40,192 nt of DNA from CAZHTS01 sp964535315 (GCA_964535315.1 CAZHTS010000041.1:1-40192); one strand, 5' to 3'. Positions 15,888 through 24,464 are shown, numbered from the stretch's first letter. The notes: a model not told the origin generated them from the sequence alone. Numbers and translations are program-made.

Positions 15888-16922
15888 ATGTCTGTGGTGA
15901 GTTACCTTGAGGCGATGCCCAAGGTGGAATTGCATGTGCACCTGGAGGGTTCGATCCGGCCGGAAACGCTGCTCAAGCTGGCGCATAAGCACGGTGTGCG
16001 TCTGCCGGCGACGACATTGGAAGGGGTGCAGGCCTGGTACTCATTCCGGGATTTTGACCATTTCATCGAAATCTACTTTGCCATCTCGGATTGCATCCGC
16101 ACGGTGGAGGATATCGAACTGATTGTGCAGGATTTTGCGCGCAATCAGGCGGCGCAGAACGTGCGCTACAGTGAGGTGACGTATACCGCTTACACCCATT
16201 TCATGAAGGGGCTGTCGTTTGCAGATCAACTGGCGGCGCTCAACCGGGGGCGGGCGTGGGGCCGCCAACAGTTTGGGGTGGAGATGAATTTTGTGATCGA
16301 CATCTCGCGCAACATGCCGCCCGAGGACAGCCTGGTGGTGGCCGATTGGGTCATTGCCGGGCAGGGCGACGGGGTGGTGGCGCTGGGCCTGGGTGGGCCG
16401 GAGGTCGGTTACCCGCCGGAGTTGTTTACGGCGGCCTTTGAGCGGGTGCGGGCGGCGGGGGTGCCGGCTGTGCCGCATGCCGGTGAGACGGCCGGGGCGG
16501 CGAGTATGTGGGGGGCGCTGCGTTCGCTGCACGCCTGCCGGTTGGGCCACGGGGTGCGCTGCCTGGAAGATGCGGCTCTGGTGGACGAACTGCGCCGGCG
16601 CCAGGTACCGTTGGAGGTCTGCCTGACCAGCAATGTGTGTTTGCACGTGGCCCAGGATTGGGAGAGCCATCCTTTGCCGGCACTGCTCGAGGCGGGGCTG
16701 CTGGTGACGGTTAATTCGGACGATCCGCCGATGTTCAATACCACCTTGAATCAGGAATACGTGCAGCTGCACACCCGCCTGGGGTTAGGGGTGGGGCAGA
16801 TCGAGCAGTTGGCGCTAAACGCGGCGCAGTCCGCGTTGTTGCCGGCGGCAGAGAAGGCGCACCTGCTGGCCGAGATGCAGGCCGGGTTTGTGCAGATGCG
16901 CGCGGCACATGGGGTGAATTAG
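15888..16922 (+). CDS. adenosine deaminase family protein
   Basis: A 344-residue amidohydrolase-fold enzyme expected to deaminate adenosine, or a related adenine nucleoside, to the inosine form. Metal and catalytic residues are in place: HVHLEGS (His16, His18), PHAGETAG (His197, Glu200), LGHGVRC, LTSNVCL and NSDDPPMF (Asp278 metal ligand, Asp279). Within the family, adenosine deaminase and 6-aminodeoxyfutalosine deaminase are hard to tell apart by eye; no menaquinone genes are nearby, so adenosine is the first guess. GGAGG five bases upstream chooses the ATG at 15888. With the PfkB kinase at 4121 the genome would have two routes for using adenosine. Confidence 0.88.
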   Translation: MSVVSYLEAMPKVELHVHLEGSIRPETLLKLAHKHGVRLPATTLEGVQAWYSFRDFDHFIEIYFAISDCIRTVEDIELIVQDFARNQAAQNVRYSEVTYTAYTHFMKGLSFADQLAALNRGRAWGRQQFGVEMNFVIDISRNMPPEDSLVVADWVIAGQGDGVVALGLGGPEVGYPPELFTAAFERVRAAGVPAVPHAGETAGAASMWGALRSLHACRLGHGVRCLEDAALVDELRRRQVPLEVCLTSNVCLHVAQDWESHPLPALLEAGLLVTVNSDDPPMFNTTLNQEYVQLHTRLGLGVGQIEQLALNAAQSALLPAAEKAHLLAEMQAGFVQMRAAHGVN

Positions 16923-16925
16923 GGT

Positions 16926-17016
16926 AGAAGACTCCGCGCCCTCCGCGTCTCCGCGTGAGGGGAATGGGCACGCGGAGGCGCGGAGAACGCGGAGGGGAGG
17001 TGGAGAAGACTCCGCG
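16926..17016. repeat. GC-rich tandem repeat and long hairpin at the scaffold gap
   Basis: The unit is built from CTCCGCG/CGCGGAG words. AGAAGACTCCGCG occurs at 16926-16938 and again at 17004-17016, giving a period of 78 bases. Within the unit, 16932-16957 and 16969-16994 form a 26-base inverted repeat with three mismatches and an 11-base loop. The array runs into the second 100-N gap and resumes after it as CTGCGCGTCTCCGCGTGAGA, so the gap is probably more copies. Such words are dispersed through many genomes and break assemblies. Confidence 0.8.
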
Positions 17017-17020
17017 GCCT

Positions 17021-17120
17021 NNNNNNNNNNNNNNNNNNNNNNNNNNNNNNNNNNNNNNNNNNNNNNNNNNNNNNNNNNNNNNNNNNNNNNNNNNNNNNNN
17101 NNNNNNNNNNNNNNNNNNNN
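17021..17120. other. assembly gap of 100 N
   Basis: Exactly 100 N between copies of the GC-rich repeat, so the true distance between the deaminase gene and the UroD-family gene is unknown. Confidence 0.98.
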
Positions 17121-17152
17121 CCTGCGCGTCTCCGCGTGAGAAAGATTATTTT

Positions 17153-18094
17153 TTAGCCGCGGGCGTAGCTGTGCGCTGCCTGGATGGCGATGCGCAGGTT
17201 TTCCCAGGGTACACCGGCCGGGATGGTGCAGTCGGCGCCGAGCATGAAGCGCTCCGGGGCGTTGTCTAGCGTGGCCCGCACGGCGGCTTCGATCTGGGCG
17301 GGGGCGCCGCTGGCGAGGACGCCTTTGCGATCCAACCCGCCGAAGAACGGCCGCTCAAACAGACCGGCTGCCTGGCGCGGGGTGAGGGTGGCGTTGACCA
17401 GGTCGAGCGGGGCGTTGACCACCTGCCCGGGGTAATCGCCATAGGAGGCGATTTCGTCGTAGGGCGCCTGGTAATCGCACACGTGCAGAATATTGAAGGG
17501 GCAGGCGCGGTTGGCCTCTTCCATCAGCGCCAGGTCGTAGGGGCGGACACACTGATCGAAAAGCTGGCGATCCATGCGCCCGGCGTCGCCGCCCTGGGTG
17601 GAGGTATAGAAGCCGTCTACCCCCAGGCGGATGCATTCTTTGACGAATAACATCAGGCTCTCGGTGATGATTTGCATGCCGCGCTGCACGGCCTGGGGGT
17701 CCTCGTGGATGTGGCGGGTGAGCAGTTCCGGGCTGGTGGCATGGCCGGCGCACATGTAGGGCGAGTAGAGGGTCTGGACGACGACCGCCTCACCTTTGGC
17801 GGCCTGCACCAGTCCGGCCACGGCGCTGAGCTGCCCGGCGTAGAACTCCAGGCCGTAGGCGGGGAAGCCGGCCCAATCGGCGGGTTTCTGGATGGCGGGC
17901 AGCTGCGGAAAGACGCGTTCGTACTGGATTTTGACCAGATCCATGCCGGTGTAACGAAAATATTCCAGGTGCTTTTCGACGGCGGCCTGGCCGGTGTGGT
18001 ATTGCGGGTCGAAGTGCAGAAAGAATGCGGCCGGGGTGTACTCGCGGCGGGCGGCGGGATCTAACAGACTCAGGACGGTTTCACGTTTGTTCAT
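17153..18094 (-). CDS. uroporphyrinogen decarboxylase (UroD) family protein
   Basis: A 313-residue protein of the UroD fold, a TIM barrel. The family covers true uroporphyrinogen decarboxylases and the cobalamin or corrinoid methyltransferases of the MtaA/MtbA type. Here MDLVKIQYERVFPQ, SPYMCAGHATSPELL, GVDGFYTSTQGGDAGRM, NILHVCD and FFGGLDRKGVL follow the family layout. The arginine-rich N-terminal signature of true HemE enzymes is not seen, and no haem genes are near, so a role in one-carbon or sugar-derived metabolism is more likely; the reaction is unknown. AAGGTG six bases upstream chooses the ATG at 18094. The gene is divergent from the DeoR regulator. Confidence 0.8.
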   Translation of the reverse strand: MNKRETVLSLLDPAARREYTPAAFFLHFDPQYHTGQAAVEKHLEYFRYTGMDLVKIQYERVFPQLPAIQKPADWAGFPAYGLEFYAGQLSAVAGLVQAAKGEAVVVQTLYSPYMCAGHATSPELLTRHIHEDPQAVQRGMQIITESLMLFVKECIRLGVDGFYTSTQGGDAGRMDRQLFDQCVRPYDLALMEEANRACPFNILHVCDYQAPYDEIASYGDYPGQVVNAPLDLVNATLTPRQAAGLFERPFFGGLDRKGVLASGAPAQIEAAVRATLDNAPERFMLGADCTIPAGVPWENLRIAIQAAHSYARG

Positions 18095-18231
18095 GAGATT
18101 CACCTTGGGGGAAAGATAGATTTATTTTGACGGATATTTGCGTTTCTGGCAACCGGCGGCGTGGGGCGAGATGGGGAATGGCTGCTGGTGAGCGATTGTC
18201 TGTCGATTCAATCAAAATCAACAACAAATGC

Positions 18232-18259
18232 TTGACGAATGACAATAACTTGCTATAAT
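18232..18259 (+). promoter_or_regulatory. promoter of the deoR catabolic operon
   Basis: TTGACG (18232-18237) and a consensus TATAAT (18254-18259) are separated by 16 bases. The start of transcription would fall at about 18266, inside the first of two direct repeats. Confidence 0.75.
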
Positions 18260-18261
18260 AA

Positions 18262-18296
18262 TGATTGATTATGAAGCTTTTGGTGATTGATTATGA
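18262..18296. promoter_or_regulatory. paired direct repeat, likely DeoR operator
   Basis: TGATTGATTATGA occurs exactly at 18262-18274 and 18284-18296. The copies start 22 bases apart, two turns of the helix, so both face the same side of the DNA. The first covers the predicted transcription start and the second covers the ATG of the regulator. DeoR-family repressors often use repeated half-sites in this way, so self-repression is likely. Confidence 0.6.
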
Positions 18297-19066
18297 GTGA
18301 ATTTACTTCCGTCGAAGAACGCCAGGATCATATTCTCCTCTTGCTGGCCCGCCAGGGGCGGGTGGGTGTGACCGAACTGGCCGGGCGTTTTGGGATCAGC
18401 GAGGCCACCGCCCGGCGCGACCTGGAGACGCTGGCCGGCCAGGGGCGGCTGCAGCGGATACACGGCGGGGCGCTGCTGGCGAAGGACGCGCCGCCGGAAC
18501 TGCCCATCTTGCAGCGTGAACACGAGCAGGCGCAGGAGAAGCAGCGCATCGGGCAGGCGGCGGCGGCGCTGGTCGGCGAGGGGGAGACGGTCTTCTTGGG
18601 TTCGGGTACCACCGTGTTGGAGGTGGCGCGCAACCTGCGGGCCTGCCAGAACCTGACGGTCATTACCAACTCGCTGCCGGTGATGAACACGCTGGCGGGG
18701 GCGGCAGGGGTCACGTTGATTGCCCTGGGCGGGATGCTGCGCACCAGCGAACTCTCGTTCATCGGCCACATCACCGAACAGGCGCTGGCTGAGGTGCGCG
18801 CCGACCGGGTGATCATCGGCGTGCACGCCATCAGCCTGGAAAACGGGATGACCAACGATTATTTGCCCGAAACGATGACGGATCGCGCCATCCTCAAGAT
18901 TGGACGTGAAGTGGTGGTGGTGGCCGATCACACCAAGCTCCAGGCGCTATCGACCGCCTTCCTGGCGCCGCTCGACCGCATTCAGACGCTGGTGAGCGGG
19001 GTCGAGGCGCCGGCCGATTTCATCGCCAGCCTGCGGCAAACCGGCATTAAGGTTCATCTCGCCTGA
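18293..19066 (+). CDS. DeoR-family sugar operon repressor
   Basis: A 257-residue regulator. The N-terminal DeoR helix-turn-helix (about 6-60) reads RQDHILLLLARQGRVGVTELAGRFGIS, split into the RQGRVGV strand and the recognition helix EATARRDLETL, followed by RIHGGALL. The C-terminal half has the ISOCOT sugar-phosphate fold with VFLGSGTTVLEVA and VITNSLPV, then ADRVIIGVHAIS and VVVADHTK. DeoR proteins usually sense a phosphorylated sugar intermediate and repress the operon they head. Relatives such as AgaR and LacR respond to tagatose or galactosamine phosphates, which fits the genes that follow. The ATG at 18293 gives the usual N-terminus. Confidence 0.93.
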   Translation: MSEFTSVEERQDHILLLLARQGRVGVTELAGRFGISEATARRDLETLAGQGRLQRIHGGALLAKDAPPELPILQREHEQAQEKQRIGQAAAALVGEGETVFLGSGTTVLEVARNLRACQNLTVITNSLPVMNTLAGAAGVTLIALGGMLRTSELSFIGHITEQALAEVRADRVIIGVHAISLENGMTNDYLPETMTDRAILKIGREVVVVADHTKLQALSTAFLAPLDRIQTLVSGVEAPADFIASLRQTGIKVHLA

Positions 19067-19087
19067 TCTTTTCTCTGGAGAAACGCC

Positions 19088-20128
19088 ATGCTGCTCAAAG
19101 ATTTTCGCCCTCAATCCAAACTGGTGACCCACAGCACCGCGGTCGACCGCCCAAAGTTTACCGCCATCGATGCTCATAATCATCTCGGCGAGGCGTTTGG
19201 CGGCGGCTGGGATCGCAAACCTCTGCCGGCGCTGCTGGACCTGCTGGATGAGGCGGGGATCTGTTGTTATGTAGATCTGGATGGCGGCTGGGGCGAGGAT
19301 GTGCTCAACGCTCATCTGGATGCTTTTAAGGCCAGGGCGCCGGAGCGCTTTCAGATTTTTGGCGGGGTGGATTGGAGCCGCTGGCCGGAACTGGGCAACC
19401 GCTTCCCCGAGTGGGCCGCAGAGCGGCTGCGCCGGCAGAAGGAACGCGGGGCGCAGGGGCTGAAGATCTGGAAACCGTTTGGTTTGCAGGTGCGCGATGC
19501 ACACGGCGAACTGGCGCGGGTGGACGATGAACGCCTGGATGTGATCTGGCACACCGCCGGGGAACTGGGTCTGCCGGTGTTGGTGCACGTGGCCGACCCG
19601 GTGGCTTTTTTTGACCCCATCGACGAACGCAACGAACGCTGGGAGGAGTTGGGCGCTCACCCGGATTGGGCCTTTACCAGCCCGCCCTACCCGCCATTTC
19701 TCAGCATTCTGGAGGGGTTTTATCGCCTGGTGCGGCGGCATGCCCGGACGACGTTCATCGGGGCGCACGTGGGGTGTTACGCCGAAAATCTGGCCTGGGT
19801 GGGCAGGATGCTGGATGCTTGCCCGAATTATTTCGTTGACATTTCGGGACGCCTGGGCGAACTGGGCCGCCAGCCTTACAGCGCCCGGCGTTTTTTTCTC
19901 CGGTATTCAGATCGCATCCTGTTTGGCTCGGACATGAGCCCCGACCTGGAGGCGTACCGCCTGTATTACCGTTTTCTGGAAAGCGACGACGAGTATTTCA
20001 ACTATAACCCCGGCGAAATCCCGCTACAGGGACGCTGGCACGTGTGCGGCCTGTATCTGCCCGACGAAGTGCTTGCCCGGGTGTATTCTGCCAATGCCCG
20101 GCGGGTGTTGGGGCTGGAGGCGGCATGA
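19088..20128 (+). CDS. amidohydrolase_2-family metal-dependent hydrolase
   Basis: A 346-residue TIM-barrel hydrolase of the amidohydrolase-related type. Metal-binding marks are AIDAHNHLGE near residue 31, the Lys in GAQGLKIWKPFG, LPVLVHVADP, TFIGAHVGCYAEN and ILFGSDMSPD near the end. Members include lactonases, decarboxylases and deacetylases, so the reaction cannot be read from sequence. In a galactoside operon a sugar-lactone hydrolase or a deacylase would make sense, but this is conjecture. It is not in the NagA/AgaA deacetylase family. The gene follows deoR by 21 bases and overlaps the GH36 gene at ATGA. Confidence 0.8.
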   Translation: MLLKDFRPQSKLVTHSTAVDRPKFTAIDAHNHLGEAFGGGWDRKPLPALLDLLDEAGICCYVDLDGGWGEDVLNAHLDAFKARAPERFQIFGGVDWSRWPELGNRFPEWAAERLRRQKERGAQGLKIWKPFGLQVRDAHGELARVDDERLDVIWHTAGELGLPVLVHVADPVAFFDPIDERNERWEELGAHPDWAFTSPPYPPFLSILEGFYRLVRRHARTTFIGAHVGCYAENLAWVGRMLDACPNYFVDISGRLGELGRQPYSARRFFLRYSDRILFGSDMSPDLEAYRLYYRFLESDDEYFNYNPGEIPLQGRWHVCGLYLPDEVLARVYSANARRVLGLEAA

Positions 20129-22080
20129 AGGCGGGCGGCGTGTTGACCTATACCTTGGACGAACAACTGCGCCTGCACCTGGCGGTGGACGGCCGGCCGG
20201 TGGCGCAGGCGGCGGTGGTGTTGGAAGCCGCCGGCCGGGCGCTGCTGGCGGGGGAAGCGGAAGGGTGGACGGAGGCGTCCGGAACGGCGCAGGGCACCTA
20301 CCACACGGCGGAGGGCGGTGTATTACGCCTGCGCCTGGAGGTGGAACGGCTGCGCCCGGAGGCGCTGGCCTTGCGGGTGAGCGTGGAGAACGTGGGCGCC
20401 GCGGCGGTGGCCTACGATCGTTTTTGTGCGCCGCAGCTGCGCCTGGTCGCGCCCGAATTAGGGGTGCAGGCGGGCCTGTGGACGCTGCTGGCGGCGGCCA
20501 CTGCCTGGGGGCAGGATTTTGCCTTCCCGCTCACGGCAGGTTTCAGCCGGGATAATTTCCTGGGACATTTGCAGGATGCGGAGGGCGGCGGTGTGCCGCT
20601 GGTGTATTTCTGGAAGCAAGACGGCGGGCTGGCGCTGATGCACATCGAGACAAAACCCAAAGACTGGTACCAGCCGGTGCAGGTGGGCGAGGTCGAGGTG
20701 GCGACGGCGCTCGAATGGCGCGCTGCCGGGACGTTACAACCCGGTGAACGGCTGGAAGGGCTGCACAGTGTGATCTCCTGGCACGAGGCCGATTTCTTTG
20801 CGCCGCTGGCGCTGTACCGGGAACTGCTGGCAGAACAGGGGCTGGCGGCGCCCTTGCCGGTGCCGGCCGATTTCGAGCCGGGCTGGTGTTCGTGGGGCTA
20901 CGAGTTCGACGTGCACCCGGACGAGGTGTTGGGGGTGCTGCCTGTGCTCGAACAACTGGGCATCCGTTGGCTGACGCTGGACGACCGCTGGTTCGACGCC
21001 TATGCCGACTGGAACCCGCGCCGGGAAACCTTCCCGAACGGCGCAGCGGATATGCGCCGCATGACCGCCGGCATCCACGCCGCGGGCGGCTTTGCACAGC
21101 TCTGGTGGTACCCCCTGTGCGTGGAAGACGGCGCAGGCGAATGGGAGAGCCACCGTTACGGGCAGGCGCAGATTTACCGGGAGCACCCCGACTGGCTGGT
21201 GTTGAACGCCGATGGTTCGGTGGCGCGCAACAACCGCCACCTGGCAATGTTGTGCCCGGCGCTGGCGGAGGTGCAGGAATACACCCGCCGGCTGACGCAG
21301 CGTTTCATCGAGGACTGGGGTTTCGACGGGCACAAACTGGACAATATTTACACCATGCCGCCCTGCCACAACCCGGCGCACCATCACACCCGGCCAGAAG
21401 AATCCAGCGAGGCGTTGGCGGAGGTGTACCGCATCATCTTCGAGACCACCCGCCGGCTGCGGCCCGATTCGGTCACGCAGATTTGCCCGTGTGGCACGCC
21501 GCTCACCTTCTCGCTGCTGCCCTACACCGACCAGACCGTCACCGCCGACCCGACCTCCAGCGCCCAGGTGCGCCAGCGCATCAAGTTTTATAAGGCGTTG
21601 AGCGGGCCATACACCGCCGTGTTTGCCGACCACGTTGAACTCTCGGACGGCGGTGTGGATTTTGCCTCGGGGATTGGGGCGGGCGGTGTGCCGGCGACCA
21701 AGTTCATCTGGCCGGACGATGCCGCGGTGCGGGCGCGGCTGAACGAGGTCTGGGCGCTGACGGATGAGAAGCGGGCGCTCTGGCAAAAGTGGCTGGAGAT
21801 TTACCACCAGCATCGCCCGGCGCAGGGTGAGTATCTCAACCTGTACGACCTGGCCTTTGATGTGCCCGAGACGCACGTCATCCGCAAGGGTGAACGGCTG
21901 TATTACGCCCTGTACGCCGGACATTTTGCCGGGCCGGTGACGCTGCGCGGGTTGGAAAAACGCTCTTATCGCCTGGTGGATTACGTGGTGGAGCGCGAAC
22001 TGGGCCAGGTGAGCGGCGACCGGCCGCAGGTGGACGTGGCGTTTGAGGGTGCGTTGTTGATGATGGCGATCCCGGCGTGA
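20125..22080 (+). CDS. GH36-type alpha-galactosidase
   Basis: A 651-residue glycoside hydrolase of clan GH-D. An N-terminal beta-sandwich (about 1-240) is followed by a TIM barrel opening with EPGWCSWGYEFDVHPDEVL, split here as the WCSWGYE block. The catalytic nucleophile is likely Asp406 in HKLDNIYTMP and the acid/base likely Asp475 in TADPTSSAQ, the places expected for GH36. No signal peptide is seen, so it acts inside the cell on an imported galactoside. The start is the ATG at 20125, which has GGAGG five bases upstream and overlaps the amidohydrolase stop; the frame is open further up but lies within the previous gene. The exact substrate, raffinose-type or other, is open. Confidence 0.88.
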   Translation: MKAGGVLTYTLDEQLRLHLAVDGRPVAQAAVVLEAAGRALLAGEAEGWTEASGTAQGTYHTAEGGVLRLRLEVERLRPEALALRVSVENVGAAAVAYDRFCAPQLRLVAPELGVQAGLWTLLAAATAWGQDFAFPLTAGFSRDNFLGHLQDAEGGGVPLVYFWKQDGGLALMHIETKPKDWYQPVQVGEVEVATALEWRAAGTLQPGERLEGLHSVISWHEADFFAPLALYRELLAEQGLAAPLPVPADFEPGWCSWGYEFDVHPDEVLGVLPVLEQLGIRWLTLDDRWFDAYADWNPRRETFPNGAADMRRMTAGIHAAGGFAQLWWYPLCVEDGAGEWESHRYGQAQIYREHPDWLVLNADGSVARNNRHLAMLCPALAEVQEYTRRLTQRFIEDWGFDGHKLDNIYTMPPCHNPAHHHTRPEESSEALAEVYRIIFETTRRLRPDSVTQICPCGTPLTFSLLPYTDQTVTADPTSSAQVRQRIKFYKALSGPYTAVFADHVELSDGGVDFASGIGAGGVPATKFIWPDDAAVRARLNEVWALTDEKRALWQKWLEIYHQHRPAQGEYLNLYDLAFDVPETHVIRKGERLYYALYAGHFAGPVTLRGLEKRSYRLVDYVVERELGQVSGDRPQVDVAFEGALLMMAIPA

Positions 22081-22118
22081 TGAGGCGGGCAAGACAAACT
22101 TTTTAACGGAGATGATAA

Positions 22119-23150
22119 ATGGAACCAGGTGCGCATACACAGCATGAAATTCTTTCCCAGACGGTAGCCTGGGCCGGCGCATTGGCGGCGGTGGAGCGGG
22201 TGCGTCCGGCGTTGGAGACGCTTTTACGTGCGGATTACGATCAGGTGTTGTTTACCGGCTGTGGTTCGACCTATTATCTTTCGCTGGCGGCGGCGGCGTT
22301 GTTTCAGGAAGGCAGCGGGCGCACGGCGCGGGCCGTGCCGGGCGGGGAACTGCTGCTCAACGGGGCAACGGTGCTGGGCAGGGGCAAGACCCTGCTGGTG
22401 GCGGTCAGCCGCTCGGGTTCGACCACCGAAACGGTGCGGGCGGTGGAAGCCTTCCGGCGCCAGCAGCGTGGGCCGGTGGTAACCATCAGCAACTACGGCA
22501 GCGAACAGCCGCTCTCCGGGCTGGCCGACGCGGCGATTGTGATTGCCGAGGGGCAGGAGGAAAGCGTGGCGCAGACGCGCTCGTTCGCCTCGATGTACGT
22601 AGCGGCGACGGCCCTGGCGCTGCTGGCCTCCGCTGCGGCGCAGAGCTACGCACAGCTTCAACGTTTACCCGAAACAGGGCAGAAATTGATCGAGCGGTAC
22701 CGGCCGCTGGCGCGGCAGTTTGGTGAAAACCTGAATTTTGACCGTTTTTACTTCCTGGGTTCGGGGGCGCGCTACGGGCTGGCGTGCGAGGTCAGCCTGA
22801 AGATGAAGGAGATGACGCTGAGCCACAGCGAGCCGTTCCACTTTTTGGAATTCCGGCACGGGCCGATGAGCATGGTGACGGACAATACGGTCATCGTGGG
22901 GTTGTTATCCGAAAAGAACGTAGGGCACGAGCGGGCGGTGCTGGACGAGATGCGGGCGCGGGGCGGCAATATCCTGGCGCTGGGCGAGGTCGGGCCGGAC
23001 GTGTGCTTTGAGAGCGGTCTGCCCGAGGGCGCCCGCAACGTGTTGTATCTGCCCGTTTTGCAGTTGATGGCCTTTGATCGCGCCATTGCGAAAGGTTTGG
23101 ATCCTGACCGCCCGACCAACCTGACGGCGGTGGTAAAACTCGATTTGTGA
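22119..23150 (+). CDS. double-SIS sugar isomerase, AgaS-like
   Basis: A 343-residue protein with two sugar isomerase (SIS) domains and no glutaminase domain. The first domain has FTGCGSTYYLSLAAA and VAVSRSGSTTETVRA, the second YFLGSGARYGLACEVSLKMKEMT and the ester HFLEFRHGPMSMV, as in the isomerase half of GlmS. Stand-alone double-SIS proteins include AgaS (galactosamine-6-phosphate deaminase/isomerase giving tagatose-6-phosphate), NagB-II and FrlB. With a tagatose-type aldolase and alpha-galactosidases in the same operon, AgaS activity is the best guess. FrlB-like deglycase activity cannot be excluded. The gene precedes the binding-protein gene by 17 bases. Confidence 0.83.
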   Translation: MEPGAHTQHEILSQTVAWAGALAAVERVRPALETLLRADYDQVLFTGCGSTYYLSLAAAALFQEGSGRTARAVPGGELLLNGATVLGRGKTLLVAVSRSGSTTETVRAVEAFRRQQRGPVVTISNYGSEQPLSGLADAAIVIAEGQEESVAQTRSFASMYVAATALALLASAAAQSYAQLQRLPETGQKLIERYRPLARQFGENLNFDRFYFLGSGARYGLACEVSLKMKEMTLSHSEPFHFLEFRHGPMSMVTDNTVIVGLLSEKNVGHERAVLDEMRARGGNILALGEVGPDVCFESGLPEGARNVLYLPVLQLMAFDRAIAKGLDPDRPTNLTAVVKLDL

Positions 23151-23167
23151 AGCGAAAGGAGAAGAAA

Positions 23168-24445
23168 ATGAAGAAGGTCTGGTTTTTCTGGGTGATGATT
23201 GTGGCGTTGTTGCTTACTGCCTGCGGTCAGCCGGCTGCACCGGTAAGCCCGGCCGCCGCCGAGATCACCTTTTCGATGTGGGGCGCGCCGGAGGAATTGA
23301 CCGTCTGGAAGCAAATCGTCGCCGATTTCGAAGCGGCCAACCCCGGCATCAAGGTCAATGTCGAGGTCTCCGACTGGCAGGCATATTGGGATAAACTCAA
23401 GACGCAGCTTTCGGCCGGCACCCCGCCGGATGTGTTCGCCATGGATGCGCCCTTGTTCCTGGATTATCAGAGCCGGGGTGTGCTGCTCAACCTCCAGCCT
23501 TACATCGACAAAGACCCCGAAATGTTGAAGGATGTGTACCCGCAGACCCTGGAGGCTTACAAGGTGGCGGACGGTTACTACGGTTTGCCGCGCGACTTCC
23601 AGACCATCGTATTGTTCTACAATAAGGATATGTTCGACAAGGCCGGTGTGGCTTATCCCAAGGCCGACTGGACGTGGGAAGACCTGCGCGCCGCGGCGCA
23701 AAAACTGACCAAAGACACCAACAACGACGGCAAGACCGACCAGTACGGCTTTGTCTTCGATCAGTGGGACATGGAAGTGGGCTGGAGCGAAGCGCTGTGG
23801 GCCTACGGCGGCGACGTGATCAGCGCCGACCGCAGCAAGACGCTGGTGGGCGAGCCCAAGTCGCGCCAGGCCTGGCAGCTGCTGCATGACATGGTGTTCG
23901 TGGATAAATCGGTGCCGGATGCCAACACCATCGGTCAGTATGGTAGTGACCTGTTCCAGGCCGGCGTGGCGGCGATGACGCCGATGGGCCATTGGGCGGT
24001 GCCGGGCTACAATGCGGCCGGTTTCAAGTTCGACGTGGCGCCGATGCCCAAGGGGCCGGCCGGGCCGGCGACGAGCGTCAACAGCGCCGGTTTCGTGGTG
24101 GCTAAGGCTTCTAAGAACGCCGACGCGGCCTTTGCCTTCGTCAAATTTGCCATCAGCAAGACCGGGCAGACCCGGCTGGCGGAACTGGGCTTTGCCTGCC
24201 CGGTGTTGAAGTCGGTGGCGGAGAGCCCGGTGTTCCTGGAGCAGAAGGGTTCCAGCCTGAACCAGAAGGTATTCCTCGACTCGCTGGCGTTTGCCCGGAT
24301 GAAGCCGGTCTTCAAAGGCTACGACGAGTGGGCGGCGGCGGTTGGCGACGGCATGGGGGCGGTGTGGCGCGGCGAAGCCGAGTTGAACCCCACCCTGGAT
24401 GATGTGGTCAAGCAGGCGGACGCCGTCCTGGCCAAGAATAAGTAA
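23168..24445 (+). CDS. sugar ABC transporter substrate-binding lipoprotein
   Basis: A 425-residue family-1 extracellular solute-binding protein anchored by a lipid (signal peptide with lipobox LLLTAC near residue 18). Typical blocks are FSMWGAPEELTVWKQI, FEAANPGIKVNVEVSDW, GTPPDVFAMDAP, GYYGLPRDFQTIVLFYNKDMFDKAG and TWEDLRAAAQKLTKDTNNDGKTDQYGF, the last a possible calcium loop. It delivers an oligosaccharide or glycoside to the two permeases encoded next; no ATPase gene is present, so a shared MsmK/MalK-type ATPase must be encoded elsewhere. GAAAGGAG chooses the ATG at 23168. A strong hairpin separates it from the first permease. Confidence 0.94.
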   Translation: MKKVWFFWVMIVALLLTACGQPAAPVSPAAAEITFSMWGAPEELTVWKQIVADFEAANPGIKVNVEVSDWQAYWDKLKTQLSAGTPPDVFAMDAPLFLDYQSRGVLLNLQPYIDKDPEMLKDVYPQTLEAYKVADGYYGLPRDFQTIVLFYNKDMFDKAGVAYPKADWTWEDLRAAAQKLTKDTNNDGKTDQYGFVFDQWDMEVGWSEALWAYGGDVISADRSKTLVGEPKSRQAWQLLHDMVFVDKSVPDANTIGQYGSDLFQAGVAAMTPMGHWAVPGYNAAGFKFDVAPMPKGPAGPATSVNSAGFVVAKASKNADAAFAFVKFAISKTGQTRLAELGFACPVLKSVAESPVFLEQKGSSLNQKVFLDSLAFARMKPVFKGYDEWAAAVGDGMGAVWRGEAELNPTLDDVVKQADAVLAKNK

Positions 24446-24464
24446 ATCTTTCGTACGAATGAGT

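Noticed and set aside
16926..17150. CRISPR array
   Set aside because: The repeats are short GC-rich inverted words without unique spacers of constant length, and no cas gene is present.
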